NCBI GenBank assembly: GCA_030848705.1
Contig: CM061242.1
Location: 63,437,064 to 63,501,063 of the forward strand
DNA length: 64,000 nt
Direction: 5' to 3'
DNA from: Heracleum sosnowskyi
Taxonomy: Eukaryota; Streptophyta; Magnoliopsida; Apiales; Apiaceae
Below the pieces are notes generated by a model. The model had not been told where the DNA came from and ran no database searches. It worked only from the letters and a program-made list of their open reading frames with translations. The first letter of the stretch is position 1; each line of letters begins with the position of its first letter. Below, one piece after another: positions 45,939 to 57,900 of the stretch. The translations under genes and the position numbers were made by a program.

Positions 45939-48272
45939 CTAGTTAGAACATTTAGGAACCCATACTTGTTGGGTTCCTTTTCCATGCAATTTATTAATTT
46001 TAGCAGCAGAAGACTTTATGACTTTAGCAGTCCTGACATGATTAACTCTATCAGGATTTGCTTTGTCAGCATCAGTATTAACAAAATCATGCTTCACTAT
46101 GACATTATCAATTCTACTAGACTTTGTACTATTATCAAACTTAGGCAATGGATCATAAAAATTATAGTACAAATCATGATAATCTTTACAAGTATAAATA
46201 GAATGCCATATACTACCACAATGAAAACAGGACTTCCGTGGTTTATAAAATACTGATCTACTCCTAATATCAGAAATAGGAATTTCAGTACTTTTCTTTA
46301 AACTCTTTTTACAATCAATAGCAAGATGATTAGAGTTACCACAGGTAAAACAACATTTCCTAGGTGCATTTGGGATATACTTATAACCATTTTCTTTATT
46401 GATCCCAATCTTACCATTCCTGTTTCTCTTAACAGTAGCTTCCTTTTTCCTATCTGTAACCTCACAGATTTTATCCTTAAGTTGTTTCTGAGACAGTAAA
46501 CCTACATTTTTAGTGACTTTACTCAAGACAGGTTTAGACTTAATAACTTTGAGATTTTGAACAGAAGTAGATCCCTTTTCAAAAGTTGAATTGGAATCTT
46601 TACCAAAAACAAAATTAACAGGAGTAATCTTAGATTTGGTTTTGTCTATTACATGTCTACAGGTTTTTGGACTAACTGTCTCATCAACAACAATTTTCTC
46701 CTTAAGTTTCTTATCCTCATCTGACTTATACCCTAGACACTCTTTCCAATTCTTAGAGGTATTAATCTCATGAAATTTTCTACCAGAGTCTGTCCAGGTT
46801 CTGATTTTCTCATTAGCATACTCAAGTTCCTTTTCAAGAGCAGTACATTTAAGTTTCATCTCTAAGTACATGTGTTTAGCATTATCACATTCTATCTGTA
46901 CTTTTTGCATAAGAGAAAATTCAGCTTCTAAATGCTCATTCATTTTCCTAAGTTCAGACATCTCAGATAAGATCCTAGTATTCTCAGCAGTTTGACTTCT
47001 AAAGCTAATATGCAATGACTTAAGAAAACGTCTTAACTCAGAAGCATTATCAGTATCAAAATCAAAGACAATATTAAGTACCTTATCATCAGGAATAGCA
47101 GTATCATCAGTATTGGCCATTAGTGCATAGTTGACCACCTCAGTATCAGATTCTGAGGAAGAGTCCATCCAATCCTTGCTTGATGTAATGAGTGCCTTTG
47201 TCTTCTTGCACTCACTAGCAAAGTGACCCATAACATTACACTTGTAGCATCTAACCTTTGACTTGTAAAATTTGCTACCCTTGCTGTCCTTTTTGATATT
47301 CTTGTCTTTGCCTGCATTGAAGGTCCTTTTCTGGAAGTTGCCTTGTCTCCTAGCCTTCCTGAACTTCATCTTTTTGAAGCTTCTGACTATCATAGCAACC
47401 ATCTCTTCAATGTCTGAGTCAGAAGAGTCATCATCAGTATTGGCATCAGGATTGCCATTAGTATCTGATGAAGAGTCATCAGGATATGACTCATCTATTC
47501 TTGATTTCCTTCTAGAGACCTCCACAGCTTTTCCTTTTGATTTAGCCTCTGCTTTCAAAGCAATAGATTTTGCCTTGCTGCTTTTCTTATTCTTTCTCTG
47601 TTGAACTTCAAGATCATGAGTTCTTAACATTCCATAGACTTCATCAAGAGACACAGTGTTGAGATCATACTGATGTCTAATGATCGATGTCTGAGTATCC
47701 CATTCTTCAGGTAAAGCTCTTAGAAACTTGGTGTTTGAATCTTCAGTTTCATACTCCTTGTCAACTAAAGATAAACTGTTCAGAAGTGTCAGAAATCTAT
47801 CATATAAATCAGTTAGGCTCTCATCAGGTCTAGCATCGAATTGTTCATATTCTTGAATCAAAAGAGCCCTTCTGTTCTTCTTGACAGATGCAGATCCCTG
47901 GCATTGAGTTTCCAAGGTATCTCAGATTTCTTTAGCAGATTTGCATGCAATCACTCTGTTGGACATGAAAGCATCAAGACTACTGTGCAGGATGTTCTTT
48001 ATCTTTGGTTCTCTGAGTACATGAGCTTTTTCTTCTGGAGTCCAGTCACTCTTGGCCTTGACCACATAATGTTCAGGTACAGTGTCTGTTCGTTCTACAA
48101 TCCTTGTAGGAATATATGGTCCATCACGAATTCTGTCCAGATAGTCAGGATCCATAGCCTCCAGGTACATTAACATCTTTACCTTCCATGTTGGATATTC
48201 TGATTTCTTCTGGATGGGAATTTTCATGCTTTCATACTTTGTTGTCGACATCTTAGACCGTATCTGATTCAA
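45939..48272 (-). pseudogene. gag: SIRE-B gag with one in-frame TGA
   Basis: The core starts near 48272 (an ATG at 48251, MSTTKYESMKIP, is the likelier start). An in-frame TGA at 47924-47922 falls where gag core proteins have Trp (AKEI-W-DTLE), so a TGG-to-TGA change is likely. The frame then stays open to the TAG at 45941. It has a CCHC knuckle (CYKCNVMGHFASEC, near 47259), a long coiled-coil region with Lys/Glu/Leu, and two further Cys/His clusters (CFTCGNSNHLAIDC and CFHCGSIWHSIYTC), ending TQQVWVPK. About 775 codons, close to SIRE-A gag. Confidence 0.87.
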
Positions 48273-48281
48273 ATTAAATCA

Positions 48282-48297
48282 GTTTGCTCTGATACCA
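48282..48297 (-). other. SIRE-B primer binding site (initiator tRNA-Met)
   Basis: Minus-strand TGGTATCAGAGCAAAC, two bases after the LTR end; an exact match to the standard plant Met PBS core. Confidence 0.9.
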
Positions 48298-48299
48298 AT

Positions 48300-48900
48300 T
48301 GTTGCCCAGTAATAAACAATTGTAGAAGGGGGGTTGAATACAATTGTATAAGATTCTCGACTTATCAAAGTATATATCACAAATATGAAAGAATAATAAC
48401 AGCTTTATTAAATCTGATATAAAACTGTTACAAAACTCTCTCAAGAAATTCTGATGTTCTTGAGATCTGCTAGATTACAAAAACTCTCTCAAGAAACTCT
48501 GATGTTCTTGAGAGCTTCTAGATTACAAAAATACTCGAGTGTGTTATCGATTATGTTCGCCCTCTCTGTCTCACATAAATCGAAACCTAAAACTGTGTTT
48601 ATATACTACACAACTTCTCTATCAATGATAAGTCCTAATCAATTACAAAGATTGAAACCTATCCTTAATCGATAGCTACATTACTACAAACCAGGAACCG
48701 ACATAATAATCTTCCTTATTTAACTAGACTCCAAATATAACTCGAAGTAGGAATCCTGATCAGCTTCCAGTCCTGATGATCAATCCTGATCCCAGTCCTG
48801 ATATTCATTCTGATCCTGACGACCATGCAATCCTGATGATGTCAGCAATCCTGATCAGTTGAAGTCTAGATCCTGATGATCATTGAATCATGATCTAACA
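48300..48900 (-). repeat. SIRE-B 5' LTR
   Basis: 601 bp, TGTTGCCCAG...GATCTAACA, partner of 34142-34742, followed by the TTTGG duplication. Confidence 0.92.
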
Positions 48901-49815
48901 TTTGGGCTTTTCACCAGCCACAAAGTTCGGCATGTAAAGTAAGTCTAGGCCCTTAAGCATAATGGCTTCCCTGTTCCATCCCTTTAAAGAGATATTCTGC
49001 ATCACCGACTTCGCGCTGCCCGAAGGGTACCCACACTCTTCACCCCGGAATCTTAGCTCATAGAATGGCCTCTTGTTAGACCGGAGAAGATAGAAAAGCT
49101 GGTGGAAGAGTTTAAAAGTGGGGAGGAGTCCGGACATCTCACAACAAGCGAGAAACCATCTTATCCATTTTACACCGTTCGGGGTTATTTGTGTTATCGG
49201 AATTTCATAAACATACTTACAGAGGTGTTTAATAAACACGTGACACTCCGGGTTCCACCCCGAGCGCAAGTGCTCTAAACAAACACCGAGGAACCCATCA
49301 TCGGTCCTATCATATACCCTTTCCCCGGGTTCGGGCCACCTCCATTGTATCCAGGGTCCAAGATGGAACGCAGCCCGAACTTTCTTATCCATCTCAGGAA
49401 ACGGCATATTTCTAAAAAATTCCTTCAGTGGGGGGATGTGTTCACCTATAATGCTGTTAGCGAAAAGAGCATCCATAGCTGTTTTATCATATGGACTGAG
49501 GTCTCCATTCTCATGGTGATGCCTATACGAGTAACTAAGGGATCTATATACTCGAGACATATCCTCATTCGGATCCTTCCTAACGAGCATGAACTCGGAA
49601 TCAACCCAATAACCATCAGGTGTTATCGGGCTACCCCCCTCGGCTAGAACGTTGGTGTTGAGTTGGGTGATCACAGAGGTCTTTTTCTTCTTAGCCATTA
49701 TGCACCAGTGTAAGTCTACTACTTCTAATACTTCCAAATCTGAGTTCGGTGAACTTGTGGAGGGTTCTGAATCCGGGATCAACACTCTGTTAGCTCTCCG
49801 TTTTATCCGAACCAT
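48901..49815 (-). pseudogene. Tat antisense ORF, first exon ('putative gypsy type transposon' family)
   Basis: Begins at ATG 49815 (MVRIKRRANRVLIPDSEP) and is open for 305 codons until SIRE-B cuts it at 48901; it resumes at 34141 in the same frame once the insertion and one TTTGG copy are set aside. It has a basic N-terminus, an acidic/Ser stretch, then a conserved-looking core (DLSPYDKTAMDALFANSI, PWIQWRWPEPGERVYD, GVKWIRWFLACCEMSGLLP) of the kind annotated in plants as putative gypsy-type transposon (Transposase_28-like). Function is unknown. It is transcribed opposite to gag-pol if at all, from the side near the 3' LTR. Only the insertion breaks this exon. Confidence 0.78.
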
Positions 49816-50894
49816 AAACCTAGAAATAAATTGTTTTTATCTTGAATTAGTCAAAACAATACATAACCCAAAATCTATAACAAATTAAAGCCAGCCCGGT
49901 CTCAAATTGCATCCACAAGTCCAAAATCCAGTCTCTTAAACTCTTATCGAATTAAGTCCGGACTCTAACCCATTATGGGTAGGGCAAGTACGGTATTAAT
50001 GACAATCCTAGATCACTTGTAAACCTAGAATTTCTACTATGAACCCGGGTTATGTATAAACCAAAACAGCAAAGGGGGTCTACTAGGTCATGCAAAACAA
50101 TAGCAGGGAGCCCGGTCACTACTAAACCCGGACTCTTATCACAAACCCAAAAACCAGAAACACTTTACACAATAAATCAAACCTCAAACAAAGATCAAAC
50201 TACACCTACACACACTTACAAATACAAGAACACTACTAGAACATCAAAAAAAACCCAGAATTCAAAGCCCCAAATTCACAATTACTTTCACATGCAAACC
50301 CAATTCGTGGACAAGACAACAACATAAACACAAAACAAACACAAAAACGCGAACAACAAACCAACATATAGTCTTCGAATAAAACCCCATACATTAGAAG
50401 ATGAAAAGTTATTGTTTAGAAGGCAAATCGAACCAAACATGGGAGATCTTGCGGAAAATAAGAAAGAAATCCAGAAGAAAGGTGTAGAAGACTTACAAAT
50501 AGCAGGAGAAAGTAGTGGCTTCAAAATGACCACGCCGTAGATGACCAGAATAGCAGTCTCGGGAAAATGAAGAAGAAAGGAAGTATTTTTGGTTAAGTAA
50601 AAACTTGGAGTAAAAGAGGGTTTTGTGTAGAAAAACAAGGGATTTACTCTGCCAACAAACACGTGGCGTGGAGTAATTGGCTAAAAACAATAAAAAGCAA
50701 AACAGAAAATATGAAAAGACAACCGCATTTATGACGGACAACGATTGTGAACGGTTCCCGAAAGATTTTGGAGTAACACAAATTCAAATGATTGGGGGGA
50801 AAAACAGAAAAATTGGTTCAAATTCCATGATTTTAAATCGTAATGGAGCCCGAATTCCAGTCCTGTCAATTTTTGTATTCGGTCTCTTATAACC
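49816..50894. other. Upstream region of Tat antisense ORF
   Basis: No convincing ORF. It would contain the promoter and leader of the antisense gene; I see no clear TATA box close to 49815. The A-rich text at 50130-50350 gives spurious ORFs on both strands. Confidence 0.45.
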
Positions 50895-51545
50895 GACAAA
50901 TATCCGGATTGGGGGGCAAATATCAACCAATTTTTTCTAGTTCAGCTCTCGAATCTGGACTTCCGTCTTTGACAAATATCCGGATTGGGGGGCAAATATC
51001 AACCAATTTCTTTTAGTTCCGCTCTTGAATCCGGACTCCCGTCTTTGACAAATATCCGGATTGGGGGTAAATATCAACCAATTTTTTCTAGTTCAGCTCT
51101 CGAATCCGGACTCCCGTCTTTGACAAATATCCGGATTGGGAGGCAAATATCAACCAATTTTTTCTAGTTCAGCCCTCGAATCCGGACTTCTGTCTTTGAC
51201 AAATATCCGGATTGGGGGGCAAATATCAACCAATTTTTTCTAGTTCAGCTCTTGAATCCAGACTCCCGTCTTTGACAAATATCCGGATTGGGGGGCAAAT
51301 ATCAACCAATTTTTTGTAGTTCAGCTCTCGAATTCGGACTCCCGTCTTTGACAAATATCCGGATTGGGAGGCAAATATCAACCAATTTTTTCTAGTTCAA
51401 CTCTTGAATTCGGACTCCCGTCTTTGACAAATATCCGGATTGGGGGGCAAATATCAACCAATTTTTTCTAGTTCAACTCTTGAATCCGGACTCCCATCTT
51501 TCACAAATATCCGGATTGGGGAGCAAATATCAACCAAATTTTCTT
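50895..51545 (+). repeat. 76-bp tandem array
   Basis: Units start at 50895, 50971, 51047, 51122, 51198, 51274, 51350, 51426 and 51502: period 76 (one unit 75), about 8.5 copies. Each has GACAAATATCCGGATTGGGG, GCAAATATCAACCAATTTTT and a CGGACTCCCGTCTTT end. TCCGGA makes a short palindrome in each. Located between the antisense ORF and the PPT. Confidence 0.93.
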
Positions 51546-51599
51546 CTAAAGGTTTTGCGTGAAGAATTCTACTCCCCCATCCAACTAAATCTGAATAAG

Positions 51600-51665
51600 G
51601 TATTGGGGGGCCAATGATAGGCTATTAGAGCCCAGACTATCATTGACGGACTCCCAGAGCCCTGA
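51600..51665 (+). repeat. Tat PPT and truncated 3' LTR
   Basis: PPT 'tattggggggccaa' to 51614, then TGATAGGCTATTAGAGCCC at 51615, matching the 5' LTR start. Only 51 bases of the LTR remain before the Tekay-like LTR starts at 51666. Confidence 0.85.
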
Positions 51666-54600
51666 TGTGACGCCCTCCAAACCCGATGTACAGATTTGGG
51701 GAGTCACCCGACCAACGGTACACAATATAAACCTGAATATAACACATGCATAATATATATAACATAAAATACCCCTTATCCAAGACCGCATCCAGATTAT
51801 GGCATGAAACAAGCTTCTAAGTCATAATTATTATTACAAACCAGTTTTTAGAGTTATTACACACTTAATATACAAAGCTAGACATCTAGTCTAACTTCCA
51901 AGATAAAACAACTACCCGTCCAATGACAATCACTCGGGGTGGTCTCCTAGCATCGGGAGAACTGTCACTAGCACTGTGTCTGCTCATTCTCTCGCTTCAT
52001 TGGAATAGGGTTAGAAACAAAACAAGTATGAGCCACATGTGCTCAGCAAGCATGATATATGTATCAATCACAGTTCTATAATGAAAGGAAAGAATTCAAT
52101 TATCTGAATCAACAATACACAAGTCAAACATATGCTTTTAACAATCTTTAATGAAGAAACAGGAATTAGAATTGGACTTCTACATTTTTCAAATACAAAG
52201 GTTGTGCTGCTGATCAGTCACGCAACAACCCCGGACTTGCTTATAGCAAAGTCCTCTACTGGATCCTAGGCCAATCTGGGCCTTAAATTATTCCGACCAT
52301 AAGTATGGCCCGACAATTACTGGTCCTATTTAAAAACATGCCAATTTTATCACAAGGTATAAGAAATAATATGCATAACAAGATAAGTACACAATAACGG
52401 GGTGTAATAGTTGCAAAAGAGCTTCAACTATTCATTATCAAAGAAAGTCCGAGAAATAGATTCGGAATGGTTTCAACGGTACGATGTACTCGTTCAAGAA
52501 GGTAGTCAGTAGTTGTAATCAATAATCAATGACTGTAATCAATAGTCAATGATAGAATCAAACTGTCAATGGTTGTAGGCAATAATCAAATGATGATAAT
52601 CAACAATCAATGGTTGTAGATAAAATTAGATGAATTTGGAAATAAGGGTTTTCGATGCAGATCAAATCAAAGAGTTAAGAAATTTTACGAAAATGGAATC
52701 AGTTGCCCAAGTAAGGGTAAGGATTGATAATCTAAATTGTTCTGGGGTAATAACATGTAAGTATTGAAAACAATAACAATTTATCACAAGTAAAGGCACA
52801 GATACTTGCCTGGTCTACGTCGTTGTCGGTTTTCTATCTCGTTCACTCTACTTTCCCCTTTCCCTTGCTCCGGGAACTCGATTCTATAATAAACAACTTA
52901 GAATAGTAAGTCTAACTATCCTCATTCTATCCTCGACACACAATTAATCAATAACACATTTTAAACTAGTAACCGGTTACGTATCGGACGCCCGGTTTAA
53001 TTTACGGTATTTAAAACTCAGACACTATCCCTCGTACGGGCATTTACGGACCATTAAAACACATTAATCGACTCATATAAACCATATAGCACTTATAAAT
53101 ATTTTTAAAACAATATTCAAGGCTTATTTGAATTTAAATAAGTCACAATTAATTTTTAAATCAAAAATCGGATTTTTAATCCCATTATAAGTATTTAAAA
53201 GTAATTAAATCAATTAATATAAAATTAATTGACACTCTTTAAATGCTCAAACTATTTTTAAATAATAAATCAGGCTTGAAAATAATTAAACTGAATTTTA
53301 AATTAATTAAATCTAATTAATAATTAATTTTTAAGAATTAACTGATTAAAAGAATTAATCAATTAATTAAATGAATTAATTATTAATTAAAAATAATTAA
53401 GTTTAATAAATTTTTGAATTTAAAATAATAAATATAATTTTCCAGAATTTTTCTGAATTAAAAATATATATTTAAAATTAAATTATGAATTTTTAAAGAT
53501 TTTAAACTATTTTCGAATTAAATTTAAAAATAAAATTCAAAAACAGTTTTCTGAAAATATTTTAGGGTTTCGAAGATTGAAACCGGGTCAAGAAAACGGG
53601 TTAACGGGTCGGGAAGAACACAATCGGGTCGGGAAGAACAACCCGGAATTTTTCCAGAATCCGGCGACTAAAAAACACATCAGAATTTGGGGCTTTTGGT
53701 ACCAAAACACTCCTTGTTAACACATCAATCTATTCTGATAAAAAACATACCAAAACAAAGCCGGAATCTCAATCCCGATCAAATTCCGGCGACCTTGAAC
53801 AAATTTTCCGATCTCACTAAATCTTACATGAAACTCTACGTTCTTTATGTTAAAATGAAGCTTACAACACATACAATCGAAGCCCTCTATCAGAAATCAT
53901 GTCAGATCATTCATATGAACGGACTATTAAAAAGAAAAATCGGGCAAAACCCTAGAAATCGAAATTCTCAAAATCGAACATAAACATGAAATTAAAACAT
54001 GAATTCCTACTAATTAGAACCCTAGGAACATGTTGGAAGCAATCAATTGAACGGAGAATCAACAGAATGAAAATCCCCAATTCAAAAAATTACCAGATGA
54101 TGATGAGGTTGGAAGATTCTGAAACTAGAGCTCAAGATCTTTGATTTGAGTACTTGAACTTTGGATTTGGATTTCAATAACACCTTCGAATTTGATTTTG
54201 ATTTTCAAGAACACGAAGAACACGGTTCAGGAATTTTATATTTTTCAGTATTTTTAATATGGATTATATGAGGTATGATGTACGATTCTCCTTTTTATAC
54301 TTGTTGAAAAATAATACCCTAAACGACATTTTTGGATCGATATTTATCCACTGGTTCGTTTAAAAACCCTAATTAGGTTAAAAACACGTTTTACGAAAAG
54401 ATAATCATCTACAAAGACTGATAATTATCCAAATCAATACATATCATTATATAACTAATGCTCAAGAATACTGGGGCTATAACAGATGTATTTATTGATA
54501 CGGACGATATATCAATTACCCTAGAAAAATTAGGGTTAGGGTTTAGAATAACTTTTCTTTCTTTGAATAAAACATTACTAATGATCATATCGGATAATAA

Positions 54601-54882
54601 GGGATATAATAATATGAAGAAATCGTCCGATAATGATTCGAACACAGATGACGAAGGAATAATAATGAAGAACAAAATTTCAACGGGGCCCTTGAATTTT
54701 CAAAACGGGGCTCAAAATTGAATAAGATTTCAAATAACGAAATATTTGAAAGGGGCTTTCGACTCACCAAATAACACATAAACACTTAACAATCCTTATC
54801 ATTATAACTCAAAATACTTCATAATAAGTATTCCACACATATAATACAATTTATATTATTAATAAAGTCCACGGATCTTACA
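51666..54882 (-). repeat. Tekay-like 3' LTR (complete, 3217 bp)
   Basis: TGTGACGCCC...ATCTTACA in plus orientation. Contains an 'aatcaatg(g/a)ttgta' minisatellite-like patch (52510-52620), an AATTAATT-rich block (53140-53410) and a minus-strand TATA-like GTATAAAAAGG at 54300-54290. ORFs inside are not gene-like. Confidence 0.9.
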
Positions 54883-54897
54883 TCCTTCCCCCCTTAA
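54883..54897 (-). other. Tekay-like polypurine tract
   Basis: Minus strand ttaaggggggaagga immediately before the LTR start TGTAAGATC. Confidence 0.88.
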
Positions 54898-54921
54898 TAG
54901 GATTCTGTCCTCAGAATCAGA

Positions 54922-57900
54922 TCAAGGAAACAACTGGGGATACTTCTCTAACATATCACTCTCTAACTCCCAGGTAGACTCTTCCACCTTAGGATTCCTC
55001 CACAAAACTCTTACTATCACTACAGTCTTATTTCTTAATACTTTTTCCTTACGATCCAATATCTGAATTGGTCGCTCTACATAAGATAAATCTGACTGGA
55101 CCTCTATGGGTTCATACTCTATTACATGGTTCGAATCTGGTCGATACTTCTTAAGCATGGATACGTGAAACACATTATGAACGTGCTGCATATGCGGAGG
55201 TAATGCTAACTCGTAAGCTACTTTCCCAATTTGCTTCAAAATCTCAAATGGTCCAACGTATCTCGGACTCAATTTCCCTTTCTTTCCAAACCTAACTAAT
55301 TCTTTCCATGGTGAAACTTTTAGTAACACTTGTTCTCTGACTTCGAATCCCATATCCTTTCTTGCTAGGTCAGCATATTTCTTCTGCCGGTTCTGAGCTG
55401 TTATCAACCTTTTCTGAATCAATTCAATCACTTCCTTTGTCCGCTGTAGTAATTCTGGTCCTATCACTTTCCGTTCACCAACTTCTTCCCAATATACTGG
55501 AGATCGACACTTCCGTCCATATAAAGCTTCGTAAGGTGGCATCCCGATACTCGCGTGAAAACTATTATTATATGAGAATTCTACTAAGGGTAGATGATCA
55601 TCCCAATTACCTTTAAAATCAAGTGCACACGTTCTAAGCATGTCTTCGATGGTTTGAATTGTCCTTTCACTTTGACTGTCTGTCTGCGGGTGATAAGCCG
55701 TACTCATTCTCAATTCGGTGCCTAAACCTTCTTGAAAACTTCTCCAGAATCTTGAGTTGAATCGAGGGTCTCGATCAGATACTATTGACACTGGAACTCC
55801 ATGCCGTACCACGATTTCTTTAACATATAAACGAACTAATTTATCCAGCGAGAATCTCTCGTTAATAGGAAGAAAATGTGCGGATTTCGTCAATCGATCT
55901 ACAATAACCCAAATATCATCATGGTTAGTCTTCGTTCTAGGCAATCCTACCACAAAGTCCATTGCGATGTGTTCCCACTTCCATTCAGGAATTTCTAACG
56001 GCTGCAGTAATCCACTTGGTCTTTGATGTTCCGCCTTGACCCTTTGACATGTAAAACATTTACTCACCCATTCAGCAATTTCTCTTTTCATATCTGGCCA
56101 CCAAAAGTTCATTTTAAGATCTCGATACATCTTCGTGCTTCCAGGATGAATTGAATACTTCGAGTATGCGCTTCGTGCAAAATTTCACTCTTTAGTTCTG
56201 CTACATTAGGTACCCATATTCGAGAAGCAAACCTTAAGATTCCTTTGTCGTCCAGTTGGCTACATATTTCCTCACCTGTTAAACTATTTGCATTGTCGTT
56301 CATGACTTGCTCTCGGCATTTCCGTATCTTTTCCAACAACTCAGGTTGAAACGTTATGGCGTAAATCATTTCTGTCGCGTCCTTCGGAACACGTACTTCT
56401 ATTTCTAACTTCTCAAACTCTCTGTACAATTCCTTGGTCATCGTCAGCATATCAAATCTTTCTTTTCTGCTCAATGCATCTGCTACCACGTTTGCCTTGC
56501 CGGGGTGATAATTTATAGAAACGTCGTAATCCTTGATTAGCTCCAACCATCTTCTCTGTCTCATGTTCAGCTCCTTCTGAGTAAAGATATACTTCAGACT
56601 TTTGTGATCGGTGTAAATTTCACATCTCTCTCCGTACAAGTAATGTCTCCATATCTTCAGTGCAAATACGATCGCTGCTAATTCCAAATCATGTGTAGGA
56701 TATTTCTGTTCGTGAGGTCTCAATTGTCTCGACGCATAAGCAATTACTTTGTCATGTTGCATAAGTACACAACCCAATCCTTTGTAAGACGCATCACTAT
56801 AGATTACAAATTGACCTTGATCGTCTGATAGCATTAACACTGGTGCCGTAGTTAATCTTTTCTTTAACTCTTGGAAACTCTCTTCGCATTTGTCGTTCCA
56901 TATGAATCGTTCGCTTTTCCTCGTCAGCTTGGTTATTGGAGTAGCTATCTTTGCAAAATCCTGTACAAATCTCCGATAATATCCGGCTAATCCCAAGAAA
57001 CTTGTAACTTCAGTTGGTGTCCTTGGTCTTTCCCAATCCTTCACTGCTTCAATCTTGGCTGGATCTACTTTGATGCCTTCACTACTTACCACGTGCCCTA
57101 GGAAATGAACATCCCTTAACCAGAATTCACACTTTGAAAACTTTGCGTATAGTCTTTCTTGTCTTAAAATCTCCAACACAATCCACAAGTGATTCGCATG
57201 TTCTTCTTCCGTCTTAGAATATATCAAAATATCATCGATGAATACCACTACAAACTCGTCCAAATACTTCTTAAAAATCCTGTTCATTAAATCCATAAAA
57301 GCTGCTGGTGCATTCGTCAATCCAAACGCTATTACTAAAAACTCATAATGTCCATACCTTGTTCGAAAAGCTATCTTCGGTATATCGTCTGGTTTAACCT
57401 TCAATTGGTAATAACCTGATCGTAGATCAATTTTAGAAAAATGAACCGCTCCTTTCAACTGATCAAACAGATCATCTATTCTGGGCAATGGATACTTGTT
57501 CTTGATGGTTAGTTTGTTTAACTCCCGATAATATATACAAAGTCTCATACTCCCATCCTTCTTTTTGACAAACAACACTGGTGCTCCCCACGGTGAAATG
57601 CTAGGTCTGATAATTCCTTTGTCTAACAATTCCTAGAATTGCTTAGCTAACTCCTTCATCTCCACTGGTGCCATTCTGTATGGTGCTTTGGATACTGGTT
57701 CCGCGCCTGGTGTTAAGTCTATCGCGAACTCAATCTCTCTATCCGGAGGTAGTCCTAGTAACTCTTCTGGAAAAACATCTGGAAACTCACTCACGACTAG
57801 AATATCTTCTAACTTAGAAACTTCCTTCTCTGTATCTATCACATTTGCGAGATAAGCCTCACATCCTTGTTTTAATAATCTCTTAGTCTGAATCATCGAC

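Larger units (their letters stand above)
34142..48900 (-). mobile_element. SIRE-B: second Sirevirus-type Ty1/copia element
   Basis: Two 601-bp LTRs differing at about nine positions, and a perfect target duplication TTTGG (34137-34141 and 48901-48905) that lies inside the Tat antisense ORF. On the minus strand: LTR, Met PBS, gag, pol, spacer with an antisense ORF, env-like frame, CACTA insertion, PPT, LTR. It is a different family from SIRE-A: shorter LTRs with unrelated sequence, diverged proteins. The repeated 'tcaggat/atcctga' words are conspicuous throughout its LTRs and coding sequence. Confidence 0.93.
20374..51665 (+). mobile_element. Tat-type Ty3/gypsy retrotransposon (host of nested insertions)
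   Basis: 5' LTR 20374-21097, PBS, gag-pro-pol with RT before integrase and a second, archaeal-like RNase H, an antisense ORF after pol, two tandem arrays, PPT and the first 51 bases of the 3' LTR. The dual RNase H and the antisense extra ORF are hallmarks of the Tat group (Retand, Grande). After removing the copia and SIRE-B insertions the element is about 11.9 kb. Its 3' LTR is broken at 51665, where the Tekay-like element begins. Coding regions have several frameshifts and stops. Confidence 0.88.

Noticed and set aside
50895..51545. CRISPR-like regular repeat
   Set aside because: The whole 76-bp unit repeats without unique spacers, in plant retrotransposon DNA; it is a tandem array.
53687..53983. 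98-codon ORF repeated in both Tekay LTRs (also 62684-62980)
   Set aside because: Kept only because the LTRs are nearly identical copies; low-complexity, U3/R sequence rather than a gene.
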